DNA from: CAISDA01 sp050258555
GTDB lineage: Bacteria; Bacteroidota; Ignavibacteria; UBA10030; UBA8401
Reading direction: 5' to 3'
Assembly: GCA_050258555.1 (NCBI GenBank)
Contig: JBLMZA010000149.1
Coordinates: forward strand, 1-19,141
Length of the DNA: 19,141 nucleotides
Shown here: one piece after another, positions 1-9,500 of the stretch
Position numbering within the stretch: the first letter of the stretch is position 1
Layout of the letters: each line of letters starts with the position of its first letter
Made by a program: the position numbers and the translations under genes
The notes under the pieces: generated by a model
The model's database searches: none
The model's input: only the letters and a program-made list of their open reading frames with translations
Told to the model about the DNA's origin: nothing

Positions 1-1944
1 GATGCCGGCGGCTTCGTCGCCCGGCCGACGACCGGACTTCCGCGGCACATCAATGGATTCCTGAAGAAGAGCATTCCGGCGATGATCGGCGTGTCGCAGA
101 CGATCATTTTCGAGATCGGCACCGCGACCGACTATACGCCTGCCGAACTCACATTCACCACGGTTTCGACCGGGGGCACGATCACCGCCTCGACCGTCAG
201 CACGGCGCATCCGCAAATCGGCTCGTCGGGATTCGACATTCAGAAGCACATCAGGCGCTATTGGAAGCTGACGCCCAGCACGATCGTCTCGACGCCGTTC
301 GATGCCACATTTACATTCGTTCCGGCCGACATCGGATCGGGCGCGAACACCGGTTACTTCTACGTGAAGCGCTATCAGGGGACCTGGTATCCGCTGCAGA
401 CCAATTTGCGCACATCGATCAGCACGAAAGCCGTTTCGATTTCCGGATACGGTGATTTTACCATCGGCGAACTGCTGCCCTACATCTACTGGACCGGATA
501 CGGCGACGGTCACAGCTGGAGCGATGTCAATAACTGGAGCACGATCGCCGTTCCGACCATGTACGACAATGTGATCCTCGACGTGGCGGCTACGATCAAT
601 GTCGATGTGGCGGCCGAATGCAAGAAGCTCACGCTCGGCAACAGCGGACTTCTCTTCACCGTACAGGATACGAAGACGCTCACCATCTACGGCGATTCGC
701 TCATACAAAAATCCGGCACATTCAATATCGAACAGGCATTCCCGACGCTGGTCCAATCCGGCTGCGTGGTGAGCCTGACGGGCGGCACGGTGGGATTTAC
801 CGGATCGGCTGCGCAGAACGTTCCGGCGTTGACATACAACAACATCTCCTTCAGCGGCAGCGCCGTGAAGACGGCGCAGGGCGCGCTTGCGGTGAACGGC
901 GATCTCTCGATCGGCTCCGGCGCGACGTTTGCCGGCGGCGCATACACACATACGCTTTACGGCAGCTGGACCAACAACGGCATATACACGGCAGGCTCAT
1001 CGACCGTCTCGCTTGCCGGGAGCTCGAACGTTTCTGTGGGGGGATCTTCAAAGACGACATTCAGCACGCTCACGGTGAACAAGGCGTCCGATCTGCAGAC
1101 GATCACGCTCGGCGCATCGGCCGTTGCCGCCGTGCTGAACATGACGAAGGGACGGATGGAAACGGGCGCCGCGAATTCCATCGAGGTGACATCGGATCTC
1201 ACGGGAGCCGGCATCATCATCGGGACGATCACGCAGACACGGAGCGGAGGATTCACCGCCGGCGTCGCCTACCGGTTTGAAGGCCCGAATAATTTGATTA
1301 CATTTAATGCCGGCGGAACCCTGCCCACATCGGTCACCGAAACGGTCACGCTTTCTGTTCCCGATACCAATTCGTTCATGGATCCGATCAAGCGGTTTTA
1401 TTCGCTCTCGGCAACGGGCGGGACCGGCTACACATTCAATTACAGACTGCATTATGAGGATGGCGAAATCACCGCACCCAATGTGGAAGCCTCTCTGAAG
1501 CTGTGGCACGAATCACTCCCTCTCGGATCGAAAGTCTGGGACCGAAAAGGCGCAACATCGTCCGATGCATCGGCGAACTATGTTGTGTTTGCAGGAATCC
1601 CTGCCGCAGAGCTGGCGGGACGCTGGTGCCTTTCGAGTCGGGCGGTTCCCAACATCCTGGTGACGCTTGCGCAGGACAAGGATCATCCCGTGCCCGGAGA
1701 TGAAGTGACGTATACGATCACGTGGCAGAATACGGGCGACGGCAATGCGACGAATGCCATCTTCACGGCCTTTGTGCCGGCAAACACCGCACTTGTGGCA
1801 GGAAGCGTGCGCTTCAATGCGGTTGCGACAAACGATTATTCGGTGGCCGGCAATGTCATTACATTCAATATCGCCTCGCTCAACGGCGGCACCATCGCTC
1901 CGGCGGGCACCGGCACGATTACCTATAAAGTGACGATCAATTAA
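1..1944 (+). CDS. Secreted multidomain beta protein with C-terminal DUF11 module (5' end outside window)
   Basis: The frame is open from base 1 with no stop, so the ATG at 82 is very probably internal and the gene starts upstream. Over about 647 visible codons I see: a beta module (FEIG...Y.P..LTF, then IRRYWKL) at codons 35-160; a segment beginning with a W/NW motif (YWTGYGDGHSWSDVNNW, codons 164-180), which resembles the start of beta-solenoid repeats in Bacteroidota surface proteins; a Thr/Ser/Gly-rich repetitive stretch to about codon 420; a second copy of the first module (YRFEG..., IKRFYSL, LKLW); and a DUF11 (TIGR01451-like) module from about codon 550 to the last residue, ending YKVTIN. 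There is no T9SS sorting domain. The next gene follows after 30 bp, so it is probably co-transcribed. The role is not known; a structural surface or periplasmic protein is an inference from composition and neighbours. Confidence 0.85.
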   Translation, partial: DAGGFVARPTTGLPRHINGFLKKSIPAMIGVSQTIIFEIGTATDYTPAELTFTTVSTGGTITASTVSTAHPQIGSSGFDIQKHIRRYWKLTPSTIVSTPFDATFTFVPADIGSGANTGYFYVKRYQGTWYPLQTNLRTSISTKAVSISGYGDFTIGELLPYIYWTGYGDGHSWSDVNNWSTIAVPTMYDNVILDVAATINVDVAAECKKLTLGNSGLLFTVQDTKTLTIYGDSLIQKSGTFNIEQAFPTLVQSGCVVSLTGGTVGFTGSAAQNVPALTYNNISFSGSAVKTAQGALAVNGDLSIGSGATFAGGAYTHTLYGSWTNNGIYTAGSSTVSLAGSSNVSVGGSSKTTFSTLTVNKASDLQTITLGASAVAAVLNMTKGRMETGAANSIEVTSDLTGAGIIIGTITQTRSGGFTAGVAYRFEGPNNLITFNAGGTLPTSVTETVTLSVPDTNSFMDPIKRFYSLSATGGTGYTFNYRLHYEDGEITAPNVEASLKLWHESLPLGSKVWDRKGATSSDASANYVVFAGIPAAELAGRWCLSSRAVPNILVTLAQDKDHPVPGDEVTYTITWQNTGDGNATNAIFTAFVPANTALVAGSVRFNAVATNDYSVAGNVITFNIASLNGGTIAPAGTGTITYKVTIN

Positions 1945-1963
1945 TTCCATACTTCAACACATC

Positions 1964-1970
1964 AAGGAGA
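1964..1970 (+). promoter_or_regulatory. Ribosome-binding site AAGGAGA
   Basis: AAGGAGA lies 4 bp upstream of the ATG at 1975 and fixes that start. It is one of the few clear Shine-Dalgarno sequences in the window. Independent strong initiation inside an operon fits a highly translated structural protein. Confidence 0.7.
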
Positions 1971-1974
1971 AGAA

Positions 1975-3021
1975 ATGAGAAAGCTCATACTGCTGGTTTC
2001 GTTCATCGCCGTGGCAGCATTGGGGGCCGATGCGCAGCCGGCAAAAAAAGGAACAGAGGCGGTCTACCCGCAATTTTCACTCTGGGCGCTGTCACCGCAG
2101 CATTCCATGCTGCTGGGCGCGCGCATGGAGAAGGGGAAGAAGGAACAATTCGGCGTGCTTCTCGGAGCATCGAAATCCGCGACTGTTGAATTCCTGGATG
2201 CCTCGGGAAGCGTGATCAAGTCGGCAGTGATCGCCGATCTCGGCGGGAAAGCGTCGGGAGCGAAGCTGCTGCGCGCCATGAGCGATGGAGCGGGATCGCA
2301 TTCGGAGGCCGTCTATGAAGTCCCGATGCCGCAGGGAAAAGCCGAACTTGTCGTACGAGCGCTTACCGCGGAACTGCAGCAGAATGCGAAGGCGAAAATC
2401 ATCCTCTCGTTCGCGCTCAAAGGCGGAGATCGTGTGGCCGGCGTGCGCATGGCGCTTCCTGTGGAAGGACAGGCTTCGGCGCAGGAAAACGGATTCGTCG
2501 TCGCTTCAAAAGGCCCCGCGGCATTTTCCGCCGCCGTGTTTCCGAAGGCGAAATCCGTCACCGCGGAAAAAAATATCGTGACCGTCAATGTTCCGGTGCT
2601 GCCGTCGCAGAACGCAGCGGAGAAGCCGCTGGTGTGGATGGTGGTTGAAGGAGCATCGTCGGCGAATGAAGCCTCCGCACAGCTGAAGAAGAATGCGCAG
2701 TACGCCGCCGATCCGAATCTTGTCATCGTCACGACGGCCGACAGGATGAGTACGCAGCCGAACGACACGGTGACCTATACGCTTGTCTGCACCAATATCG
2801 GGCTCGGCGATGCGACCGATGTCGTGCTGAGCAATCCGATTCCCGCCGGCACAACCTACCTTGAAGGAAGCGCCGAAGGCGAGGGAACGGCGATCGGCGT
2901 CGATCGCGAAAAAGCCGCCGCGCCGCAGCTTGGCGCCGCAAAGACGATCAGCTGGAAGCTGAACGAGGCGTTGAAGCCCGGCGCCGAAAAGAACGTCAGT
3001 TTTAAGATCATTGTCCGTTAA
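1975..3021 (+). CDS. Secreted protein with unknown N-terminal domain and C-terminal DUF11 module
   Basis: This 348-residue protein starts with a clear signal peptide (MRKLILLVSFIAVAALGADA, cleavage near residue 20). Residues about 25-240 form a domain I do not recognise: predicted beta-rich, Ala/Lys-rich, without cysteines. Residues about 246-348 are a DUF11-like module (DPNLVIV, then DTVTYTLVCTNIGLGDATDV, PIPAGTTYLEGS) that ends exactly at the C-terminus with SFKIIVR. The start is supported by a good ribosome-binding site. It sits 30 bp after the first gene and 55 bp before the next, in what looks like a five-gene operon. No enzymatic motif is visible. I infer a structural subunit related through its C-terminal module to the flanking proteins. 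Confidence 0.88.
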   Translation: MRKLILLVSFIAVAALGADAQPAKKGTEAVYPQFSLWALSPQHSMLLGARMEKGKKEQFGVLLGASKSATVEFLDASGSVIKSAVIADLGGKASGAKLLRAMSDGAGSHSEAVYEVPMPQGKAELVVRALTAELQQNAKAKIILSFALKGGDRVAGVRMALPVEGQASAQENGFVVASKGPAAFSAAVFPKAKSVTAEKNIVTVNVPVLPSQNAAEKPLVWMVVEGASSANEASAQLKKNAQYAADPNLVIVTTADRMSTQPNDTVTYTLVCTNIGLGDATDVVLSNPIPAGTTYLEGSAEGEGTAIGVDREKAAAPQLGAAKTISWKLNEALKPGAEKNVSFKIIVR

Positions 3022-3036
3022 CTTAACACGTCATCA

Positions 3037-3062
3037 CAGATACACATAGCAGATACACATAG
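3037..3062 (+). repeat. Perfect 13-bp tandem duplication in a 5' leader
   Basis: CAGATACACATAG occurs twice head to tail (3037-3049 and 3050-3062) between the preceding stop codon and the ribosome-binding site of the gene at 3077. It could be a recent slippage duplication or two copies of a binding site. The sequence alone does not decide. Confidence 0.85.
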
Positions 3063-3064
3063 AC

Positions 3065-3071
3065 AGGAGGT
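3065..3071 (+). promoter_or_regulatory. Perfect Shine-Dalgarno AGGAGGT deciding a GTG start
   Basis: AGGAGGT ends 5 bp before GTG at 3077, an ideal spacing. The in-frame ATG at 3086 would be 14 bp away. This favours the GTG start. It is the strongest ribosome-binding site in the window. Confidence 0.75.
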
Positions 3072-3076
3072 CTACA

Positions 3077-4762
3077 GTGAAACATATGTATCGAACAGGG
3101 ACAATCGGCTTCATGATCATGATGATCGTTGCCATGAGCACCGAGATGCGCGCCGCCGGAACACCGGCCGGAACCGTGATCACGACGATGGCGAAGGCGA
3201 ATTACACATCGCGTCTGGGCGGAGCCGCGTCGACCGTCTTTTCGAATCCGGTCAGCGTGACGGTTGCGCAGGTGGCGTCGGTCAACATCACGACGCCTGT
3301 GCTCTCGAAGACGACAGATGGCGACGGCGTCTTCGTCGACTATCCGATCGAAATCACGAACTCCGGCAACGGCAGCGATGCGTTCACGCTGACGTCCGCT
3401 TCAACGAAGGGCTTCGCGCGCACGTTCTATGCGGATGCGAACGGCAACAATGTGCTGGATGCCGGCGAAGACGCAGCTCCGATCACCGCGACGCCGTCGC
3501 TTGCGGCGGATGCGTCCTATAAGGTGATCATGCGCGTCACCGTTCCGGCCAATTCTGCCTTGAACGGCCAGGTGGATGTCTCGACTGCGACTGCCACGTC
3601 CACATTCAATGCCTCGCGCACGGCGCAGTTCTCGGGCACGACGACGATCAATACGGCTGTCTTCCTGACGGGCTCGAGCCTGTCGGTTGTGCCGACGAAC
3701 GTCTCTGCCGGAGGCAACGTGACGTACACATTCACGATCACGAACACCGGATCGATCACGGCAACCGGCGTGAGTCTGTCGGATGTCATTCAGGCTCCCT
3801 ACACCTATGTGAGCGGGACCGGCCCGGGATTTACGGCCCCTGTCGGCGGAGGACCGGCCACATGGAATATCGGCGATGTGGCCGCCGGTGCAACCGTGAC
3901 GGTCACATTGACGCTGGCGGTGCCGGGCGGCACGGCAACGGGAACGGTATTGCATAACACCTTTTCGGCGACGTATTCGACGCCGGGACCGGTGACGCAT
4001 ACCGTGAACAGCAACGATCCGTTCGTCGCCGTCGGCGCGACGGGCGGTGTCACGATCTCGCTTCCGAGCTATGCCTATGAAGTGGAAATGGAAGACGGCA
4101 TCACGATTCCGCTGACCGTCAAGAATATCGGCAACATCACCAGTGTGTTCGAAATGACCGCCAACTCGGCCCACGGATATGTCTGGACATTCTACAACGA
4201 TGTGAACGGCAACGGCACATACGAACCGGCAACGGACGTCGCACTGACAAATACGAACGCCGTGGGCGGAGTGGATGTGGGCGTGCTTGCGCCGGGCGCC
4301 ACGGTGAAGCTCGTGGCGACGGTCACCATTCCGACGACGGTGACGGTTGATCAGATGGTCGACAACTCGACATTGACCGTGACATCGGCGATCGATGCAT
4401 CCGTCTTCCAGTCGTCGACCGTTGCGCTGACGGTGAACATCCCGTCGATCCAGCTCGTGCGGACGGTGTCTGAAGCCGGACGCGAACCCGGCCAGACGAG
4501 CACCTACACGACGACCTACCGCAATATCGGACACGGCAAGGCCTACGGCGTCGTGATCATCGACGGCGAACCGGATCATACGACGTACATTCCGAATTCG
4601 ACGATGCTCAACGGCGTGGCGAAGACCGATGCGGAAGGCGACGACGAAGTGTCGGTCACGACATCGGGCGGCAAAAAAGTCATCACGGTGACCATCGGAA
4701 CGCTGAACGGCCAGTCGCCTGTGACGCCGGGCAGCATTTCATTCCGCTGCACGGTCAATTAA
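3077..4762 (+). CDS. Secreted DUF11-repeat protein with two calcium-loop-like modules
   Basis: The 561-residue product starts at GTG, chosen for its perfect Shine-Dalgarno. A signal peptide (residues 1 to about 26) is followed by the mature N-terminus AAGTPAGTVI, typical of DUF11-family proteins and shared with the next two genes. Module order is A-B-A-B: A1 (about 70-190) with the acidic loop YADANGNNVLDAGEDA; B1, a DUF11 module (about 193-318, GNVTYTFTITNTGS); A2 (about 325-450) with YNDVNGNGTYEPATD; B2, a DUF11-like module (about 455-561) ending SFRCTVN. The DxNxN loops look like Ca-binding loops of the dockerin/SdrD kind. It is paralogous to the gene at 4778, 15 bp downstream. There is no enzyme motif, membrane anchor or sorting domain. 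A structural surface or periplasmic subunit is an inference. Confidence 0.9.
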   Translation: MKHMYRTGTIGFMIMMIVAMSTEMRAAGTPAGTVITTMAKANYTSRLGGAASTVFSNPVSVTVAQVASVNITTPVLSKTTDGDGVFVDYPIEITNSGNGSDAFTLTSASTKGFARTFYADANGNNVLDAGEDAAPITATPSLAADASYKVIMRVTVPANSALNGQVDVSTATATSTFNASRTAQFSGTTTINTAVFLTGSSLSVVPTNVSAGGNVTYTFTITNTGSITATGVSLSDVIQAPYTYVSGTGPGFTAPVGGGPATWNIGDVAAGATVTVTLTLAVPGGTATGTVLHNTFSATYSTPGPVTHTVNSNDPFVAVGATGGVTISLPSYAYEVEMEDGITIPLTVKNIGNITSVFEMTANSAHGYVWTFYNDVNGNGTYEPATDVALTNTNAVGGVDVGVLAPGATVKLVATVTIPTTVTVDQMVDNSTLTVTSAIDASVFQSSTVALTVNIPSIQLVRTVSEAGREPGQTSTYTTTYRNIGHGKAYGVVIIDGEPDHTTYIPNSTMLNGVAKTDAEGDDEVSVTTSGGKKVITVTIGTLNGQSPVTPGSISFRCTVN

Positions 4763-4777
4763 AAGGAATGCGATTGT

Positions 4778-6475
4778 ATGGATGTGCTCTTTCATGATAC
4801 GGATCGGCGCAGGGGCCGGATGCATCCGCTCTTCACAGCCGCTGTGATGTGCGCTGCCATGGCGGTGCTCTGCTCCGACCGCGCCCCGGCCGCCGGAACG
4901 CCGGCCGGGACGCTCATCCGGACCCGGTCGTCTGCGATCTTCGCTTCAAGGACGCGTGCGAGAGTCGACACAGCATTGTCGGCCTCCGTCACCGTCACCG
5001 TGCTGCAGAAGGCGGCGGTGAATATTGTTCCTGCACGCGCATCGCGTGCGGCGGGAGGAGGGGGAGCATATGCGGATTTTCCGTTCACCGTTTCCAATGC
5101 CGGCAACGGCGCCGACCGGTTTCAGCTTTCCATCCGTTCCGCAAAAGGATGGACCGGCATCATCTATGCCGATGCAAACGGAGATGCGGTGCTCGGAGCG
5201 GATGAAATTGCCGCCGGTGCCGTGGAGCAGACCTCGTCGCTCGGCGCCGATCAGGCCTACGCGGCGGTGCTCCGCATGACGGTGCCGCCGGGACAGTACG
5301 CCGATGGAACACAAGACACGGCGATGATTGCTGCGCGGTCCGCGTTTGCCTCTTCGGTCCAGACGCAGGCGGTCTATACGACCGTTGTGCAGCGCGCGTC
5401 GCTGAACGGAATTCTGACGGCCGATCTTCCCGCGCCGAGGCAGGGAAGCACCGTCCTCTTCACCGCGGTCTTCACGAATACGGGAAGCCTTCGCGCGGAA
5501 AATATCGCCGTCACATGCCGGATTCCCGCGGGATTCACCTATGTCGCGGCTTCGGGAGGAACGGTGACGTCCACATTGAATCCGATTGCATGGAGTCTGG
5601 GTTCGCTTGATCCCGGCGCGGGCGTCCAGGTGACGCTTACGCTTCAGGTCGCTCAGAACGTGCCGGAAGGCACCGTTCTGAGCGAACAGATGAGCATGTC
5701 GTACGCCGCGGGAACCTCTTCGTATACCGGCGAAACGAATGTGGCGCAGGTTACTGTCGCCTCCGGCCAGCGGCATGAGGTGCGTGTGACGCCGATGATG
5801 ACCGCACGATCGGGCGAAGCATCGGATACGATCGTCTACCGCTGCCGCATCGACAATGCCGGCGATGTCGGAGAGGTGATTTCGGTCAGTTCGCTCTCAT
5901 CGCGCAAATTTTCATGGAATTGCTACCGGGATGCCAATAACAATGCCGTGTTCGATGCGGCCGATCCCGTTATTACCGGAAGTTCCGGCGCGGCGGGAGG
6001 CATCATCGACTCGGTTGCTGCAGGCGACAGCGTGCGCATCTTCGCTGTTGCCGTGATGCCGCGCGTAACGGCGGATCAGACGCGCGACACGCTTCGCGTG
6101 ACGGCTTCAGCCGCGCAGGGCGCTGCATCGAACACGGGCGTGATGGTGACGACGATCAACGTGCCGAATGTTCTCGTTTCCAAAACCATCTTTCCCGCCG
6201 GCGATCATCCTGCGGGGACGGAGCTGACATACACCATCGCATATTCGAATGTCGGACATGCGTCCGTCGAAAATTTTGCCGTGATCGACAACGCTCCCGA
6301 CAATACCGAATATATCGCCAACAGCGTGAAGGTGGACGGGCTGGCCGTCTTCGACAACCAGGGATCTGTGCGCATCGCGCGCGATGCGCAGGACAAGACC
6401 GTCATCACCGTGTCGGTCGGCAGGCTCAGCAGTGCGCGCAGCGGCTCCGTGGAATTCAAAGTGATTGTAAAATAG
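4778..6475 (+). CDS. Secreted DUF11-repeat protein, paralogue of the preceding gene
   Basis: The 565-residue product has the same A-B-A-B plan as its upstream neighbour: signal peptide, mature N-terminus AAGTPAGTLI, A1 with loop YADANGDAVLGADE (about 129-144), DUF11 B1 (about 207-331, STVLFTAVFTNTGS), A2 with loop YRDANNNAVFDAADP (about 382-397), and C-terminal B2 (about 461-565, GTELTYTIAYSNVGHAS) ending EFKVIVK. The start at 4778 has AAAAGGAA about 9 bp upstream but gives an unusually long, charged n-region. ATG 4820 (MHPLFTAAVM, with AGGGG 4 bp upstream) would give a more typical signal peptide and is a real alternative. The two paralogues have diverged substantially, so the duplication is probably old. 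The role is inferred to be structural. Confidence 0.88.
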   Translation: MDVLFHDTDRRRGRMHPLFTAAVMCAAMAVLCSDRAPAAGTPAGTLIRTRSSAIFASRTRARVDTALSASVTVTVLQKAAVNIVPARASRAAGGGGAYADFPFTVSNAGNGADRFQLSIRSAKGWTGIIYADANGDAVLGADEIAAGAVEQTSSLGADQAYAAVLRMTVPPGQYADGTQDTAMIAARSAFASSVQTQAVYTTVVQRASLNGILTADLPAPRQGSTVLFTAVFTNTGSLRAENIAVTCRIPAGFTYVAASGGTVTSTLNPIAWSLGSLDPGAGVQVTLTLQVAQNVPEGTVLSEQMSMSYAAGTSSYTGETNVAQVTVASGQRHEVRVTPMMTARSGEASDTIVYRCRIDNAGDVGEVISVSSLSSRKFSWNCYRDANNNAVFDAADPVITGSSGAAGGIIDSVAAGDSVRIFAVAVMPRVTADQTRDTLRVTASAAQGAASNTGVMVTTINVPNVLVSKTIFPAGDHPAGTELTYTIAYSNVGHASVENFAVIDNAPDNTEYIANSVKVDGLAVFDNQGSVRIARDAQDKTVITVSVGRLSSARSGSVEFKVIVK

Positions 6476-6477
6476 GC

Positions 6478-6491
6478 TCTGCGAAAGCAGA
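6478..6491 (+). other. Small RNA hairpin with GNRA (GAAA) tetraloop between two operon genes
   Basis: TCTGC-GAAA-GCAGA forms a perfect 5-bp stem capped by a GAAA tetraloop. It starts 2 bp after the stop codon of the upstream gene and ends 9 bp before the ATG at 6501. There is no U tract, so it is not a classical terminator. The downstream gene has no visible Shine-Dalgarno, so this element may influence its translation or mRNA processing; that part is inference. Confidence 0.5.
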
Positions 6492-6500
6492 CTCGCTTCT

Positions 6501-9500
6501 ATGTCCATACAGAAAAACATATTGTTGTTCATTGTCCTTGCGCTGGTCATCATCGCCGATCCGCGGCCGCTGCTTCGTGCGCAGACGAAAGCCGGCACAC
6601 AGATCATCAATCAGGGCAGGGTGGTCTTCACATACAAATCGTTCCCGGCGGAGACGCTCAAAACCAACACGGTTGTGTTTTCGGTGATCGGCACGCCGTG
6701 CTATCTTTCCGTCGCGGCAGAGCCGAAATTCCTCTTCGGAGAGCTCGATCAGGACAGCGCCCGGGTCACCGTGACTGTCGAGGACACGCTGCACAATGCG
6801 ATACAGAACAATATGGACGTCGAATGCCGCACGGATCTCGGTACGTTTTCCAACGGTCTGCAGACGATCCGTCTTTCGATCGTAAACGGCAGGGCGGAAA
6901 CGTACCTCCATTCGGCGAAGGTTCAGAACGACAAGAAGACCGCGACCATCACGGCTTCGGCGCTGAAGACGACCGGCGAGACCATCACCGCAGCGGCGCA
7001 GGTCATCATGTATCCCGGCGCCGTGACGGGCATTGTCCTGAACGGCACGACGCGTCTTCCTTTCAAGGGAGCGGTGGTGCTTGTGACGGATCAGTCCGCT
7101 TCACTTGTGGGAAGCGACACGACGAAGTCCGACGGCCTCTTCTTCATCGCGCTCAATAAGCGCGTGACGACGTACCGGCTGCGCATCATCGTGGTGGACA
7201 ACTTCGGCGATACGGTTGTCTCGGTGACCGAGATCGATGCGGCGACATTTCCCCGGCCTGCCATACGCATTCCCAACGTGATCGCCGGCCGGATCCAGTA
7301 CCGGGAAAACGGCAGACCCACTCCGGCTGCCGGCGTGTCCATCTATCTCGATTCCATACCGCGCGCGCAGGCATCGGGCGCCGCACTGCGCCGTACGGCC
7401 GGACTTTCGTCCTTCCGCGTTGCCGAGCAGATCTCCGATGAAAAAGGACGGTTCAAGTTTGAAAATCTTCCGCCGGCGTTCTACCGGCTCTCGATCGACA
7501 GCACGAAGTTCCAGAATTATTCGGGACAGCGGATCATCGCTGACACCCTGGCGGGAACATTCACCATCAACGTGAACATCGATGTGACGCTCGACTCCCT
7601 GATCGATGTGCAGATGCATGCCCGTGCGGCCGCTGCAGCAGGAGATACGCTGCGGTATTCGATTTCCACAATCAACTCGGGCAATGTCCTTCGTTTCAAC
7701 ACCGCGCTCGTCGATACGCTGCCCACGCCGCTGAAATTCGTGTCGATACAGAAAGGAACATTTGCCTCGGCTTCATTCGACACGGTCTCGCGCATCGCGC
7801 GGTGGAATGCCGATACGCTGAAGATCCGTGCGGCCGATTCCGCCTCCATCATCGCCGTACTCCCTCGCACGATCCCGGACAGCACACGCATAGTCAACAC
7901 GCTCTGGCTGACGGCGCCTGCCGAGCCGCTTCGGTTCAAGAGCACGGCGGTGACCGTGGTGCGCTCGCAGGCTGTGCCGTCGTTCAGCAGCTATTTCGGG
8001 AACAGGGATTCGATTGCGGCGGGCGACAGCGTCATCAAGGTGTACACCTACCGGAATACCGGCACCGATTCGCTCCGCACAGCCTCGATTGTCGATACGC
8101 TCTCCGGACTCGGGAAAAGCGTTCTATCCATACGGAAAAAGCCCGATATGGTCCGCGTGGCAGTCAGAGACAGCATCGTGACCATCTCGATCGGATCGAT
8201 CGCGCCGGGCCAGTCCGATACGGTCGAAGTCGGCATCGTGAGCGATCCGAAACTCACGCCGGGATCGGTCATCACCGCCCGAACGCATTTTCTGCGCAAC
8301 GGAACATCGCTCGATCAGACAGAGGCGGTTCTTCCCATCGCCGACAAGAGACTCTGGGCATCGCTCCTGAAAGTGATGAAGACCGCCAATAAAAAGGTCG
8401 CCGAAATCGGCGATGTCGTAACCTATCAGGTCCAGATCACGAACGTGCTCCGGTCTCCGCTGCGGGGAGTCGGCGTCTACGATCTTCTGCCGCATGCGTT
8501 CACGTATGTCCGGAACTCCGCCCGGTGGAATGGGAAGCCGTTCGAGCCGGCCGTGAACCCCTCGGCAGCCGGCCTTGTCTGGCTGTGCGATACGATGAGC
8601 GCCGGCGCGACGGCGACGCTTGTGTATCAATGCGCACTCGGCGCCGATGCACTGCAAAGCCAGGGAATGAATACCGTCACCGCCGCCGGAGAGACGCGCG
8701 ACGGCATCCGTCTCGTTTCCGAACCGTCGCAGTGGCAGGTGACCGTGCGTCCGGGCGTCTTCACGGACAAGGGCCTGATCATCGGCAAGGTCTTCTACGA
8801 CGATAACCGGAATGCATTCCAGGAGCAGGGCGAGAACGGCATCAGAGATGTCGAACTGTGGATGGAGGACGGCACACGCATCATCACCGGCGATGACGGA
8901 AAATTTTCCATTCCCGAAATGAAGCCGGGACAGCATGTGCTCCGTGTGAACGAGCGGACATTGCCGGCGGGAACGGAGCTGATGGACGGATCGAACGATT
9001 TTGCGAAAGATCCCGTGTCACGTTTCGTCCGGCTGACAAGCGGCGGCATTGCCAAGGCGAACTTCTTCGTCAAGCGCAACACATCCGATTCGCTTGCTCT
9101 CACGGCCGTCCGCGCGATCAGGCTTGCCGCATCGCGCCGTGCGGAATTGATATACCGTCATGCAGCCGGAGATACATCGGCGGCCGATACGGTCGAGATG
9201 AATATCGCATTCGCATACAAAGGCGCGAAGTATCTGCAGCGCATTGAAGTGATGGAACATCTTGCGCCGGGGTTCCGCTACTTCGAGAGGAGTGCCCGCT
9301 TCAACGACCGCGCGGTCACGCCCGTGATCGATGAAGACTCGGTAAGATGGAGCTTGGGACGAGGCGGTTCAGTGTTCAATGGAACGCTCACATATAAAGC
9401 GGCGATCGACCGTGCACACCCTGCTCCGGAATTGACAGCCTCGGCGGTCATCGTGCTGATGACCGCCGACAGCATCACGATCGCTTCTGCGCCGATGGCG

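Noticed and set aside
82..84. ATG at 82 as the true start of the first gene
   Set aside because: The frame is open from base 1, no ribosome-binding site precedes it, and the product would lack a signal peptide and begin inside a beta module. The gene is partial.
3037..3062. CRISPR-like or mobile-element repeat
   Set aside because: Only two copies in direct contact with no spacers and no terminal inverted repeats or transposase nearby.
3401..4579. Long minus-strand reading frame (392 codons)
   Set aside because: Arg/His/Asp-rich composition without domains, lying fully inside the well-supported plus-strand DUF11 gene; a by-product of GC-ending codons. The same applies to minus-strand frames at 8124-8936, 11721-12449, 15199-15867, 16670-17464 and 18239-18982.
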